Of a DNA stretch of 47,172 bases, positions 34,436 to 43,590 are shown one piece after another. The stretch is from Streptomyces sp. SID10853 (GTDB taxonomy: Bacteria > Actinomycetota > Actinomycetes > Streptomycetales > Streptomycetaceae). The notes beneath the pieces were generated by a model. The model was given only the letters and a program-made list of their open reading frames with translations, was not told the origin of the DNA and did no database searches. The stretch's first letter is position 1. The number at the start of each line of letters is the position of its first letter. Location of the stretch: assembly GCF_010548145.1 (NCBI RefSeq), contig NZ_JAAGLN010000025.1, forward strand, positions 1 through 47,172, given 5' to 3'. Position numbers and translations under genes: made by a program.

Positions 34436-35965
34436 GTGAGCGAGTCCGACCCTTTCGACGAAATCGTCGACGCAGCGACCGACCTTCCCCCAGCCGACAG
34501 TGCGGAATCAGCGGGGGAGACCCCGTCGTCCCCCGACCAGGCGGTGATCGAGGCCGGCAGCCGCACCCTGCGCACCCACGGCGGACCTCCGCCCGGTGAC
34601 GCAGTGCCCGCGAGGCCCGCCGACCCGGAGGTGGACAGGGCGCTGCGCGCGGTGGAGCAGGAGCTCGTCGGCCGCTGGCCCGAGACCAGGCTCGACCCCT
34701 CCCTCGTACGGATCGAGGCGCTGCTCGACGTGCTGGGTGATCCGCACCGCGCGTACCCCTCGATCCACATCACCGGCACCAACGGCAAGACGTCGACGGC
34801 GCGCATGGTCGAGGCGCTGCTCGGCGCCCTGGAGCTGCGCACCGGGCGGTACACGTCCCCGCACGTCCAGTCGATCACCGAGCGCGTCAGCCTCAATGGC
34901 GAGCCGATCGGTGCCGAGCGGTTCATCGAGACGTACGAGGAGATCAAGCCGTTCGTCGGCATGGTCGACGCGCAGCAGGAGCACCGGCTCTCGTTCTTCG
35001 AGGTGCTCACCGGGATGGCCTACGCGGCCTTCGCCGACGCGCCGGTGGACGTCGCCGTCGTCGAGGTCGGGATGGGCGGCAGCTGGGACGCGACGAACGT
35101 CATCGAGGCGCCCGTCGCCGTCGTCACCCCGATCTCGCTGGACCACACGGACCGCCTCGGGTCCACGCCCGCCGAGATCGCCGGCGAGAAGTCCGGGATC
35201 ATCAAGCAGGGCGCGACGGTCATCCTGGCGCAGCAGCCGGTCGACGCCGCCCAGGTGATGCTGAAGAAGGCCGTCGGGATGGACGCCACGGTCGCCCGTG
35301 AGGGCATGGAGTTCGGTGTGGGCAGCCGGGAGATCGCCGTCGGCGGCCAGCTGCTGACGCTGCGCGGCCTCGGCGGTGACTACGAGGACATCTTCCTCCC
35401 GCTGTACGGCGCCCACCAGGCGCACAACGCGGCGGTGGCGCTCGCCGCGGTCGAGGCGTTCTTCGGGGTCGGTGCGCAGCAGGCGCAGCGGCTCGACATC
35501 GACGTGGTCCGCAAGGCGTTCGCGTCGGTCACGTCGCCGGGCCGTCTCGAAGTCGTACGGAGCTCGCCGACGGTCGTCCTGGACGCGGCGCACAACCCGG
35601 GCGGCGCGCTGGCCACGGCCGCGGGTGTCACCGAGGCGTTCAGCTTCTCGCGGCTGATCGGAGTGGTCGGGGCGAGCGGTGACAAGGACGTCCGCGGGCT
35701 GCTCGAAGCGTTCGAGCCGATCTTCGCGGAGGTCGTGGTGACCCAGAACTCCACGCACCGCGCCATGAGCGCGGACGATCTGGCCACGATCGCCGTCGAG
35801 ATCTTCGGCGACGAACGCGTGGTGGTCGAGCCCCGGCTCGACGACGCTCTGGAGGCGGCGATCACGCTGGCCGAGGAGGAGGACGAGTACGCCGGAGCGG
35901 GCGTCCTCGTCACCGGTTCCGTGATCACGGTCGGCGAGGCCCGGCTGCTCCTGGGAAGGCGCTGA
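34436..35965 (+). CDS. folC: Folylpolyglutamate/dihydrofolate synthase
   Basis: The 509-residue Mur-ligase-family enzyme has an ATP loop GTNGKTSTAR at 114-123, TGRYTSPHVQSITERV, the VEVGMGGSWDATNVI segment, the PISLDHTDRLG motif and the C-terminal domain DAAHNPGGALATA. It adds glutamate to folates. Residues 1-60 are an acidic, disordered-looking extension not found in E. coli FolC. The GTG at 34436 is supported by the TAGACT box directly upstream and the lack of a ribosome site. The DUF4233 gene follows after 3 bases. Confidence 0.95.
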   Translation: MSESDPFDEIVDAATDLPPADSAESAGETPSSPDQAVIEAGSRTLRTHGGPPPGDAVPARPADPEVDRALRAVEQELVGRWPETRLDPSLVRIEALLDVLGDPHRAYPSIHITGTNGKTSTARMVEALLGALELRTGRYTSPHVQSITERVSLNGEPIGAERFIETYEEIKPFVGMVDAQQEHRLSFFEVLTGMAYAAFADAPVDVAVVEVGMGGSWDATNVIEAPVAVVTPISLDHTDRLGSTPAEIAGEKSGIIKQGATVILAQQPVDAAQVMLKKAVGMDATVAREGMEFGVGSREIAVGGQLLTLRGLGGDYEDIFLPLYGAHQAHNAAVALAAVEAFFGVGAQQAQRLDIDVVRKAFASVTSPGRLEVVRSSPTVVLDAAHNPGGALATAAGVTEAFSFSRLIGVVGASGDKDVRGLLEAFEPIFAEVVVTQNSTHRAMSADDLATIAVEIFGDERVVVEPRLDDALEAAITLAEEEDEYAGAGVLVTGSVITVGEARLLLGRR

Positions 35966-35968
35966 CCC

Positions 35969-36319
35969 ATGCGCACACTCTGCGCGTCCACCCTGATCGG
36001 TGAGTTCTTCGTGATCGGCTTCGCCGGTCTCGTCGCCATGAAGGGCGATCTGCCGGAAGCCACCGTCTGGACGGTGTGCGGTATCGGCATGCTCCTCTCG
36101 GTGCTGCTGTGCGGAATGCTGAGCCGCCCGGGTGCGGTCCAGATCGGCTGGGCGCTCCAGATCGCGCTGGTCGCCAGCGGATTCATCGTGCCGGTGATGT
36201 TCATCCTCGGGGTGGCGTTCGCGGGACTGTGGTGGGCCTCGGTCCACTACGGACGGATCATCGACACGGCAAAGGCCCGTTGGGCGGAGCAGGCATCCGC
36301 AGGGCCTGACGCTGCGTAA
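35969..36319 (+). CDS. DUF4233 small membrane protein
   Basis: The 116-residue protein has three to four hydrophobic helices (STLIGEFFVIGFAGLVAM, VWTVCGIGMLLSVLLCGML, IALVASGFIVPVMFILG) and a charged C-terminus. It fits the DUF4233 family, which is found right after folC in actinobacteria; the function is unknown. The ATG at 35969 lies 3 bases after the folC stop, so translation is probably coupled. Confidence 0.85.
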   Translation: MRTLCASTLIGEFFVIGFAGLVAMKGDLPEATVWTVCGIGMLLSVLLCGMLSRPGAVQIGWALQIALVASGFIVPVMFILGVAFAGLWWASVHYGRIIDTAKARWAEQASAGPDAA

Positions 36320-36427
36320 TAGGCGCACGACAGGGCCCTGTAACCTGAGGGCCGCTGATCCGTATCCCGGTATCCCGGCAGCCTGTATCCCCGTAACCCG
36401 TCATGCCGTACTGAAGGAGTCCGCACA

Positions 36428-36841
36428 GTGAGCCAGCGCACGCTCGTTCTGCTCAAGCCCGACACCGTACGCCGCCATTTGGTCGGCGAGGTCATCGGCC
36501 GCATCGAGCGCAAGGCGAACTGGACCATCTCGGCGCTTGAGCTCCGCACGCTGGACCAGGACACGCTGGAGCAGCATTACGGCGAGCACAAGGGCAAGCC
36601 CTTCTACGAGCCGCTGGTCGAGTTCATGGCCTCGGGTCCGGTCGTCGCGATGGTCGTCGAGGGCGAGCGGGTCATCGAGGGCGTCCGCGCCCTGGCGGGC
36701 CCGACTGACCCGATTGCCGCAGCGCCCGGCTCCATTCGTGGCGATTTCGGCACCATCGTCCGGGAGAATCTCATCCACGCCTCGGACTCGGAGGAGTCCG
36801 CGGAGCGAGAATTGAAGATTTTTTTCCCGGGCGTATCCTGA
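36428..36841 (+). CDS. ndk: Nucleoside diphosphate kinase
   Basis: The 137-residue enzyme has the N-terminal strand RTLVLLKPDTVRR, the nucleotide-site residues around FMASGPVVAMV, and the phosphorylated His117 in NLIHASDSEESAERE. It transfers phosphate from ATP to other nucleoside diphosphates. The GTG at 36428 follows GAAGGAG. The leader contains imperfect GTATCCCGG repeats (36361-36395). A palindromic hairpin follows the stop, so it forms a short unit after the folC pair. Confidence 0.97.
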   Translation: MSQRTLVLLKPDTVRRHLVGEVIGRIERKANWTISALELRTLDQDTLEQHYGEHKGKPFYEPLVEFMASGPVVAMVVEGERVIEGVRALAGPTDPIAAAPGSIRGDFGTIVRENLIHASDSEESAERELKIFFPGVS

Positions 36842-36873
36842 CGTCATGTCAGCCGAATAGCGCTCACAGCCTC

Positions 36874-36899
36874 GGGCGACCGAATTAATTCGGTCGCCC
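36874..36899 (+). terminator. Terminator after ndk
   Basis: A 26-base perfect palindrome (13-base arms centred on TTAA) followed by TTCGGC lies 33 bases after the ndk stop. Confidence 0.7.
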
Positions 36900-37128
36900 T
36901 TCGGCATATGCCGGGCGATTTCGGGAACGCATCGCACCGACATGACGTCACCATGACTGAGGCGGGCACAACTTCCGCCCACATGGCGGAGGACCCTCGC
37001 GCGGTGTCCGTGCAGGCGGCACTACGATGGAAGCCTTCACACCCACAGCGCTCACTTCGCCTACCAAAAAGCCAATCGCTCCACTTGGGAAGGCCCGACG
37101 CATCCTCATGGGGAACAAGGGGAACTCA

Positions 37129-38148
37129 ATGTCGTTCATCGGCCGTGACATGGCTATCGACCTCGGGACTGCCAACACGCTGGTGTACGTCAGGGGTCGA
37201 GGGATCGTCCTCAACGAACCCTCCGTCGTCGCCATCAACACCAACACCGGCGGGATCCTCGCCGTAGGCGCCGAGGCCAAAAAGATGATCGGCCGTACGC
37301 CGGGCAACATCGTTGCCGTACGGCCGCTGAAGGACGGCGTGATCGCCGACTTCGAAATCACCGAGCGGATGCTCCGCTACTTCATTCTGAAGATCCACAA
37401 GCGCCGCTATCTGGCCCGGCCGCGCGTCGTCGTCTGTGTCCCCTCCGGCATCACAGGGGTCGAGCGCCGCGCCGTCATCGAGGCGTCCACCCAGGCGGGC
37501 GCCCGTCAGGTGCACATCATCGAGGAGCCCATGGCCGCCGCCATCGGCTCGGGCCTGCCCGTCCACGAGGCCACCGGCAACATGGTGGTCGACATCGGCG
37601 GCGGCACCACCGAGGTCGCGGTGATCTCGCTCGGCGGCATCGTCACGGCCCAGTCGATCAGGGTCGCAGGCGACGAGCTGGACAACGCGATCATCCAGCA
37701 CATCAAGAAGGAGTACTCCCTCCTCCTCGGTGAGCGCACCGCCGAACAGATCAAGATCACCATCGGCTCCGCGTTCGACCTGGAGAAGGACGAGCACACC
37801 GAGATCCGCGGCCGCGACCTCGTGTCGGGGCTGCCCAAGACCGTGGTGATCTCCGCGGCCGAGGTCCGCAAGGCCATCGAGGAGCCGGTCAACGCCATTG
37901 TCGACGCGGTCAAGACGACGCTCGACAAGTGCCCGCCCGAACTCTCCGGTGACGTCATGGACCGCGGCATCGTCCTCACCGGCGGCGGGGCGCTGCTCCG
38001 CGGTCTGGACGAGCGGCTCCGCCACGAGACGGGAATGCCGATCCATATCGCCGAGGACCCGCTGGACTCGGTCGCCCTCGGATCGGGCAAGTGCGTCGAG
38101 GAGTTCGAGGCACTCCAGCAGGTACTGGACGCCCAGCCCCGCCGGTGA
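37129..38148 (+). CDS. mreB: Rod-shape/spore-wall protein MreB
   Basis: The 339-residue actin homologue has [52 protein letters not shown] and [16 protein letters not shown], all as in Streptomyces MreB. It forms membrane-associated filaments and in Streptomyces acts mainly in aerial hyphae and spore-wall synthesis. I chose the ATG at 37129 (AAGGGGAAC site) over ATG 37108 and the frame start at 37027. The 287-bp gap after ndk holds the ndk terminator and probably several promoters. A hairpin separates it from mreC. Confidence 0.97.
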   Translation: MSFIGRDMAIDLGTANTLVYVRGRGIVLNEPSVVAINTNTGGILAVGAEAKKMIGRTPGNIVAVRPLKDGVIADFEITERMLRYFILKIHKRRYLARPRVVVCVPSGITGVERRAVIEASTQAGARQVHIIEEPMAAAIGSGLPVHEATGNMVVDIGGGTTEVAVISLGGIVTAQSIRVAGDELDNAIIQHIKKEYSLLLGERTAEQIKITIGSAFDLEKDEHTEIRGRDLVSGLPKTVVISAAEVRKAIEEPVNAIVDAVKTTLDKCPPELSGDVMDRGIVLTGGGALLRGLDERLRHETGMPIHIAEDPLDSVALGSGKCVEEFEALQQVLDAQPRR

Positions 38149-38163
38149 CGGACCACGTTCTTG

Positions 38164-38195
38164 CGCCGTACGGGGCATGTCCGCCCCGTACGGCG
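38164..38195 (+). terminator. Hairpin between mreB and mreC
   Basis: A perfect 13-bp stem (38164-38176 with 38183-38195) with a 6-base loop starts 15 bases after the mreB stop. It could terminate most mreB transcripts, so mreB can be made in excess of mreCD. Confidence 0.65.
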
Positions 38196-38298
38196 GATCG
38201 TTGAAGTAAAGAGTTCGACTTGATTCCTGTCGGCCTCCGCAGACGCAGAACTCCATAAACGCATATGAATTCCGACGAGGAAGGCACGGCCTCCGCAC

Positions 38299-39327
38299 GT
38301 GAGGGACACACGAGAGAGCCGGCTGCTCCTGGTGCTGCTGATCGCCATCGCGTTCGCGCTGATCACGGTGGACATCCGCGGCGGTGAGGCGTCTCCGGTG
38401 GATGGCGCCCGGCACGCCGCCGCCACCGTGTTCGGACCGGTCGAGAGCGGTGTCGCGGACGCCGTGAACCCGGTCGGCAACGCCATCGGTGCAGTACGGG
38501 ACTCCGGCGACCGGCACAGCCGCATCAGCGCGCTGCAGCGTGAGAACACCGCTCTGAAGCAGCAGCTCGGCAGCAGCGACCGCAACCGCAGCCGCGTCCG
38601 CCAGCTCGACAGCATGCTCAAGACCGCGGGCGCCGGCCAGTACGGGATCAAGGGCGCCCAGGTCATCGCCATAGGAGCGGCCCAGGGGTTCTCCTGGACG
38701 ATCACCATCGACACCGGGACCTCCGACGGCATCAAGCGGGACATGACCGTGCTCAACGGCGACGGACTCGTCGGCCGGGTCACCACCGTCGGCCCCCACA
38801 CCGCCACCGTGCTGCTCGCCAACGACCCCGACTTCACCGTGGGCACCCGGATGGAGAAGACCGACGAGGTCGGCTTCGCCACCGGCCGTGGCGACCGCCC
38901 GCTCGCCGTCCAGTTCCTGAACGGCAAGGCCGAGGTCAAGAAGGGCGACCGACTGGTCACCTTCGGGTCGAGCAACGACAAGCCGTTCGTGCCGGGCGTC
39001 CCCGTCGGCAAGGTCTCCCGCGTCGACCCGTCGGGCGGCGACCTCACCCGTACGGTCTATGTCCGCCCGTTCGTCAACTTCACCAAGCTCGACCTGGTGG
39101 GCGTCGTCGTCGAGCCGCCGCGCAGCAACCCGCGCGACACGGTCCTGCCGGCCAAGCCCGCCAAGGCGAAGCCGGCCCCCACGGTCACGGTCACCGTCAC
39201 GCCGTCACCCGGCGCCAACGGCAATACGGATCCCAACGGCAGCACCGACCCCAATGCCAACACGGATCCCAACGCCAACACCGATCCCAACGCTGACCCC
39301 AACACCGACCCCAACGCCCCCCAGTAG
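38299..39327 (+). CDS. mreC: Rod-shape/spore-wall protein MreC
   Basis: The 342-residue protein has one N-terminal membrane helix (RLLLVLLIAIAFALITV), a coiled coil at about 70-95 (ISALQRENTALKQQL), the beta-rich MreC core (IAIGAAQGFSWTITIDTGTS, split; GLVGRVTTVGPHTATVLL), and a disordered extracellular C-terminus with an Asn-Thr-Asp-Pro-Asn repeat. MreC links MreB and MreD to the penicillin-binding protein. The GTG at 38299 is weakly supported (GAGGAAGG about 14 bases upstream). mreD follows after 15 bases. Confidence 0.93.
   Translation: MRDTRESRLLLVLLIAIAFALITVDIRGGEASPVDGARHAAATVFGPVESGVADAVNPVGNAIGAVRDSGDRHSRISALQRENTALKQQLGSSDRNRSRVRQLDSMLKTAGAGQYGIKGAQVIAIGAAQGFSWTITIDTGTSDGIKRDMTVLNGDGLVGRVTTVGPHTATVLLANDPDFTVGTRMEKTDEVGFATGRGDRPLAVQFLNGKAEVKKGDRLVTFGSSNDKPFVPGVPVGKVSRVDPSGGDLTRTVYVRPFVNFTKLDLVGVVVEPPRSNPRDTVLPAKPAKAKPAPTVTVTVTPSPGANGNTDPNGSTDPNANTDPNANTDPNADPNTDPNAPQ
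39223..39318. repeat. 18-bp tandem repeat in the 3' end of mreC
   Basis: Units such as AACACGGATCCCAACGCC start at 39223, 39241, 39259 and 39277; after a 6-base insert a fifth unit occupies 39301-39318. They encode NTDPNA-type hexapeptides. Confidence 0.85.
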
Positions 39328-39342
39328 GAGGAGCTGATCCGT

Positions 39343-40017
39343 ATGCGTCTCAACCGGATGCTGCTCTCGGCCACGCTGGTGGTGGTCGCCCTGGTGATCC
39401 AGGTGAGCGTGCTCGCCCGACTCCAACTCCCCGGCGCCGTCCCGGACCTGCTGCTGCTCACCGTGGTCGCACTCGCCCTGGTGTACGGCCATGTGGGGGG
39501 CGCCTTCATCGGGTTCGGCGCCGGCCTGCTGGCCGACCTGGCGCCGCCCGCCGACCACGCCGCCGGGCGGTACGCACTGGTGCTGTGTGTGATCGGGTAC
39601 GCGGCCGGGCTCGCCAAGCCGGAGAACGGCCGCCTCAGGTCCGTCACAGGGCCGATGCTCGTGGTGGTCGCGGCCGCCATCGGCTCGACCCTGCTCTACG
39701 CCGGGGTCGGCTCCCTCGTCGGTGACACCGCCGCCCGCCATGTGGGCCTGCTCGGGCTGCTGTTCAGCGCGGCGATCTACGACCTGCTGCTCGCGCCGTT
39801 CACCGTCCCCTTCATCATGGCGCTGGCGAGACGCGCCGAGCGCGACCCGCTCGCCGAGGGCCGCGACAGCGGCGGTGTCACGAGCGACATCGCGACCGGC
39901 TGGCTGGCGACGGGCACCGGACTGAAGATCGGCGGCCAGCGCGGCGGTATGCGGATGAAGGCGGCCAAGTCACGCGCGGCGAAGGCCGGACGCATCAAGG
40001 GGGTCAAGAGGCTGTGA
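39343..40017 (+). CDS. mreD: Rod-shape/spore-wall protein MreD
   Basis: The 224-residue protein has about five to six hydrophobic helices starting MRLNRMLLSATLVVVALVIQ, and the segment VYGHVGGAFIGFGAGLLADL. The C-terminal 40 residues are basic (GMRMKAAKSRAAKAGRIKG) and cytoplasmic. MreD is the integral membrane partner of MreC. The ATG at 39343 has AGGAGGAG upstream. It is cotranscribed with mreC and followed 61 bases later by the penicillin-binding protein gene. Confidence 0.92.
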   Translation: MRLNRMLLSATLVVVALVIQVSVLARLQLPGAVPDLLLLTVVALALVYGHVGGAFIGFGAGLLADLAPPADHAAGRYALVLCVIGYAAGLAKPENGRLRSVTGPMLVVVAAAIGSTLLYAGVGSLVGDTAARHVGLLGLLFSAAIYDLLLAPFTVPFIMALARRAERDPLAEGRDSGGVTSDIATGWLATGTGLKIGGQRGGMRMKAAKSRAAKAGRIKGVKRL

Positions 40018-40078
40018 AACTGCGACACGCGGGGGCACGGCCGTCGGATCCCGGCCGGACGATCAGTGGGGCACGGCT

Positions 40079-42259
40079 GTGAGCAATATTCCCGAGACCG
40101 GACGGACCTCGCGGGTCCGTATCCGGCTCGTTGTCATCCAGATCCTTGTCTTCTCCCTCCTGCTCACCCTCGGCGGCCGGCTCTGGTACCTCCAGATCCG
40201 CAACGGCGAGGAGTACAGCGCGGAGGCCAAGAACAACCACGTCCAGCAGGTCGTCCAACCCGCCGTCCGGGGCTCCATCGTCGACGCCCGCGGGGTGCCG
40301 ATCGCCGACAACGAGACAAAGCTCGTCGTCTCCGCCAACCGCACCGACCTGATGAAGATGAGCGACGACGGCAAAGCCGTCCTCACCCGGCTGGCCGGTG
40401 TGCTGGGGATGAAGCCGGCGGACGTCATCGCGAAGGTCAGGCTCTGCGACGCGAAGACCCCGAAGCCCTGCTGGAACGGTTCGCCGTACCAGCCGATCCC
40501 CGTCACCGAAGACGCCACCACCCAGCAGGCACTCCAGATCCGCGAGCGCACCGAGGACTTCCCCGGCATCACAGCCGAGCCCACCGCCGTGCGCAGCTAC
40601 CCCGGCACCGGCGGACTCAACGCCGCCCAGGTGCTCGGCTACCTCGGCCCGGTCACCGACAAGGAAGTCGCCAAGTCGAACAAGACGGACAACCCGCTGC
40701 TCCGCTCCGACCAGGTCGGCCGGGCCGGTCTCGAGTCCATGTACGACCAGCAGCTGCGCGGCAAGTCCGGCGTCACCCGCTACGAGGTGGACAACCTCGG
40801 CCGGGTCATCGGCAAGGCCGGCCAGACCGCTTCACAGCCCGGCAGCTCCCTGGTCACCAGCATCGACTCCCGGGTCCAGGCGCTCACCGAGAAGGAACTG
40901 GACGCGGCCATGAAGGCCCTCCGCAAGACCTATGACTCGGTCACCCACACCAACTACAAGGCCGACTCCGGTGCGGCCGTGGTGATGGACGTGCACACCG
41001 GGCAGGTCATCGCGATGGCCAGCGCTCCGACGTACAACCCCAACGTCTGGAGCGGCGGCATCTCGGCCAAGAACTACGACAAGCTCACCAAGACGTCGTC
41101 CAACTACCCGTTGCTGAACCGCGCCATCCAGGGCCAGTCCGCCCCCGGCTCGACCTTCAAGGTCATCTCCACCAGCGCCGCCATCAACGCCGGTTACGCC
41201 CCGGACGGCGGCTACCCCTGCACCTCGTCGATGACCATCGGCAACCGCGAGTTCAAGAACTTCGAGGGCGAGAACTACGGGGACATCAGCCTGGGCAAGG
41301 CCCTTGAGGTCTCCTGCGACACGGTCTTCTACCACGTGGCCTACGACCAGTGGAAGAAGGACGGCGGCAACAACCCCAAGCACCCGAAGGACTGGTTCTT
41401 CAAGACGGCCCACGAGTTCGGGCTCGGCAAGAAGACCGGTATCGACCTGCCCAACGAGCTCGCCGGCCGGGTCCCGGACCGCGAGTGGAAGAAGGCGTAC
41501 TGGGAGGCCAACAAGGACCTCTGGTGCAAGCAGGGCAAGAAGAACGGCACCTACGTCGAGCAGATCGAGTACGAGAACTGCACCGACGGCAAGCAGATCC
41601 GCGCCGGTGACTCCGTCAACTACGCGATCGGCCAGGGCGACACGCTCCTCACCCCGGTGCAGGAGGCGGTGATCTACTCGGCACTCGCCAACGGCGGCAC
41701 GATGTACCAGCCGAGCGTCGGCAAGGCGATCGTCAGCGCCGACGGCAAGAAGGTCCAGCCGATCAAGCCCAAGAGCATCGGCAAGCTCCCCGACACCAAG
41801 TCGACCGTCTCGTACATCAACAAGGCCCTGGAAGGCGTCGTCACCAGCGGTACGGCGGCCTGGCAGTTCGGCGGCTGGCCGCAGGACAAGATCACCCTGC
41901 ACGCCAAGACCGGCACCGCCGAGGTCGCAGGCAAGCAGACCACCGGGTGGCTGTCCACGTACACCAAGGACTACGCGATCATCATGACCATCTCCCAGGG
42001 TGGTACCGGTTCCGGGGCCGCGGGCCCCGCGGTCCGCAAGATCTACGAGGCGATGTACGGCATCGGCAAGGACGGCAAGCCGAACCCCAAGAAGGCGCTC
42101 ATGCCGAAGCCGGAGACGGCCCTGCCGAAGATCAACAGGGACGGCGCGATCGTCTCGCCCAAGATCACACCGCCCAAGCCCGACCCGTCGCCGCCTGCGC
42201 CCTCGCCCTCGTCGTCCGGCGGGCAGGAGATCGCGGCCGCACCGGGCAGAAGGGACTAG
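40079..42259 (+). CDS. mrdA: Penicillin-binding protein 2 (class B transpeptidase)
   Basis: The 726-residue protein has an N-terminal membrane anchor (VVIQILVFSLLLTLGGRLW), the dimerisation domain with VRGSIVDARGVPIADN, and the transpeptidase domain with catalytic STFK (Ser358), SVN near 512 and KTG near 610 (HAKTGTAEV). The C-terminus is Pro-rich. It cross-links peptidoglycan with its SEDS partner RodA, whose gene begins 4 bases later. The GTG at 40079 has only a weak ribosome site. In Streptomyces this cluster serves spore-wall synthesis. Confidence 0.95.
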   Translation: MSNIPETGRTSRVRIRLVVIQILVFSLLLTLGGRLWYLQIRNGEEYSAEAKNNHVQQVVQPAVRGSIVDARGVPIADNETKLVVSANRTDLMKMSDDGKAVLTRLAGVLGMKPADVIAKVRLCDAKTPKPCWNGSPYQPIPVTEDATTQQALQIRERTEDFPGITAEPTAVRSYPGTGGLNAAQVLGYLGPVTDKEVAKSNKTDNPLLRSDQVGRAGLESMYDQQLRGKSGVTRYEVDNLGRVIGKAGQTASQPGSSLVTSIDSRVQALTEKELDAAMKALRKTYDSVTHTNYKADSGAAVVMDVHTGQVIAMASAPTYNPNVWSGGISAKNYDKLTKTSSNYPLLNRAIQGQSAPGSTFKVISTSAAINAGYAPDGGYPCTSSMTIGNREFKNFEGENYGDISLGKALEVSCDTVFYHVAYDQWKKDGGNNPKHPKDWFFKTAHEFGLGKKTGIDLPNELAGRVPDREWKKAYWEANKDLWCKQGKKNGTYVEQIEYENCTDGKQIRAGDSVNYAIGQGDTLLTPVQEAVIYSALANGGTMYQPSVGKAIVSADGKKVQPIKPKSIGKLPDTKSTVSYINKALEGVVTSGTAAWQFGGWPQDKITLHAKTGTAEVAGKQTTGWLSTYTKDYAIIMTISQGGTGSGAAGPAVRKIYEAMYGIGKDGKPNPKKALMPKPETALPKINRDGAIVSPKITPPKPDPSPPAPSPSSSGGQEIAAAPGRRD

Positions 42260-42263
42260 GGCC

Positions 42264-43454
42264 ATGGGTGGTTTCTCCGTAGCGCGGTACGCCCCCGAGC
42301 AGGGCGCCTGGTCCAAGCTGACCGCCCGCGACTCCCTGGTGCGCAGGCTGGACTGGCCGCTGCTGATGGCGTCGCTCGCGCTGTCGTTCATCGGCATGCT
42401 GCTGGTGTACTCGGCCACCCGCGGCCGCACCTCCCTCACGCACGGCGACCCGTACTACTTCCTGCTGCGCCACGCCATGAACACCGGCATCGGGTTCGCC
42501 CTGATGATCGGCACCATCTGGCTCGGGCACCGGACGCTGCGCGGCGCGGTCCCGATCCTGTTCGGGCTCTCCGTGCTCATGATCCTCGCGGTCCTCTCGC
42601 CGCTCGGGCAGACCGTGAACGGCGCACACGCCTGGATCGTCATCGGCGGCGGATTCTCCCTCCAGCCGTCCGAGTTCACCAAGATCACGATCATTCTGGG
42701 GATGGCGATGATCCTCGCCTCCCGGGTGGACGCGGGCGATCAGGAGCATCCCGACCACCGCACGGTCGCCAAGGCGCTCGGCGTGGCCGCCATCCCGATC
42801 CTGATCATCATGCTGATGCCGGACCTCGGCTCCGTCATGGTGATCGCGATGATCGTCCTCGGAGTCCTGCTCGCTTCCGGCGCCTCCAACCGCTGGGTGG
42901 TCGGACTCATCGGCACCGGCGTGGTCGGCGCCATCGGGGTCTGGAAGGCCGGGCTGCTCGACGAGTACCAGATCGCCCGCTTCGCCGCCTTCGCCAACCC
43001 CGCGCTCGACCCGGCGGGTGTCGGCTACAACACCAACCAGGCGCGGATCGCGATCGGCTCCGGCGGGCTGCACGGGACGGGCCTCTTCCACGGCTCGCAG
43101 ACCACCGGGCAGTTCGTCCCCGAGCAGCAGACCGACTTCGTCTTCACCGTCGCGGGCGAGGAACTCGGCTTCCTGGGCGCCGGACTGATCCTGGTCCTGC
43201 TCGGCATCGTGCTCTGGCGCGCCTGCCGGATCGCCCGGGAGACGACCGAGCTGTACGGCACGATCGTCGCGGCCGGGATCATCGCCTGGTTCGCCTTCCA
43301 GGCGTTCGAGAACATCGGGATGACGCTCGGCATCATGCCGGTGGCCGGGCTTCCGCTGCCGTTCGTCTCGTACGGAGGATCCTCGATGTTCGCCGTGTGG
43401 GTCGCGATCGGGCTGCTCCAGTCGATCCGGGTGCAGCGGCCCATGTCGGCCTGA
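42264..43454 (+). CDS. rodA: RodA/SEDS family peptidoglycan glycosyltransferase
   Basis: The 396-residue membrane protein has ten or so hydrophobic helices and SEDS hallmarks: VLSPLGQTVNGAHAWIVIGG, FSLQPSEFTKI, LIIMLMPDLGSVMVI, HGSQTTGQFVPEQQTDFVF, and the C-terminal GLPLPFVSYGGSSMFAVW. It polymerises lipid II together with the class B PBP encoded just upstream. The ATG at 42264 lies 4 bases after the PBP stop, so translation is coupled. In Streptomyces this gene is sometimes called sfr. Confidence 0.96.
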   Translation: MGGFSVARYAPEQGAWSKLTARDSLVRRLDWPLLMASLALSFIGMLLVYSATRGRTSLTHGDPYYFLLRHAMNTGIGFALMIGTIWLGHRTLRGAVPILFGLSVLMILAVLSPLGQTVNGAHAWIVIGGGFSLQPSEFTKITIILGMAMILASRVDAGDQEHPDHRTVAKALGVAAIPILIIMLMPDLGSVMVIAMIVLGVLLASGASNRWVVGLIGTGVVGAIGVWKAGLLDEYQIARFAAFANPALDPAGVGYNTNQARIAIGSGGLHGTGLFHGSQTTGQFVPEQQTDFVFTVAGEELGFLGAGLILVLLGIVLWRACRIARETTELYGTIVAAGIIAWFAFQAFENIGMTLGIMPVAGLPLPFVSYGGSSMFAVWVAIGLLQSIRVQRPMSA

Positions 43455-43590
43455 TCCGTGGCCTGCTGCCCGCCCCGGACCGCCCCGGACCGTGCCGGTT
43501 CGGGGCGGGCGGATTTCCGGGCGGCAGGAGGGGGCCGGCCGCCGGGGTACGCTGGATGGTCATCCCTGCCCGCTCATGAGAGACACCACC

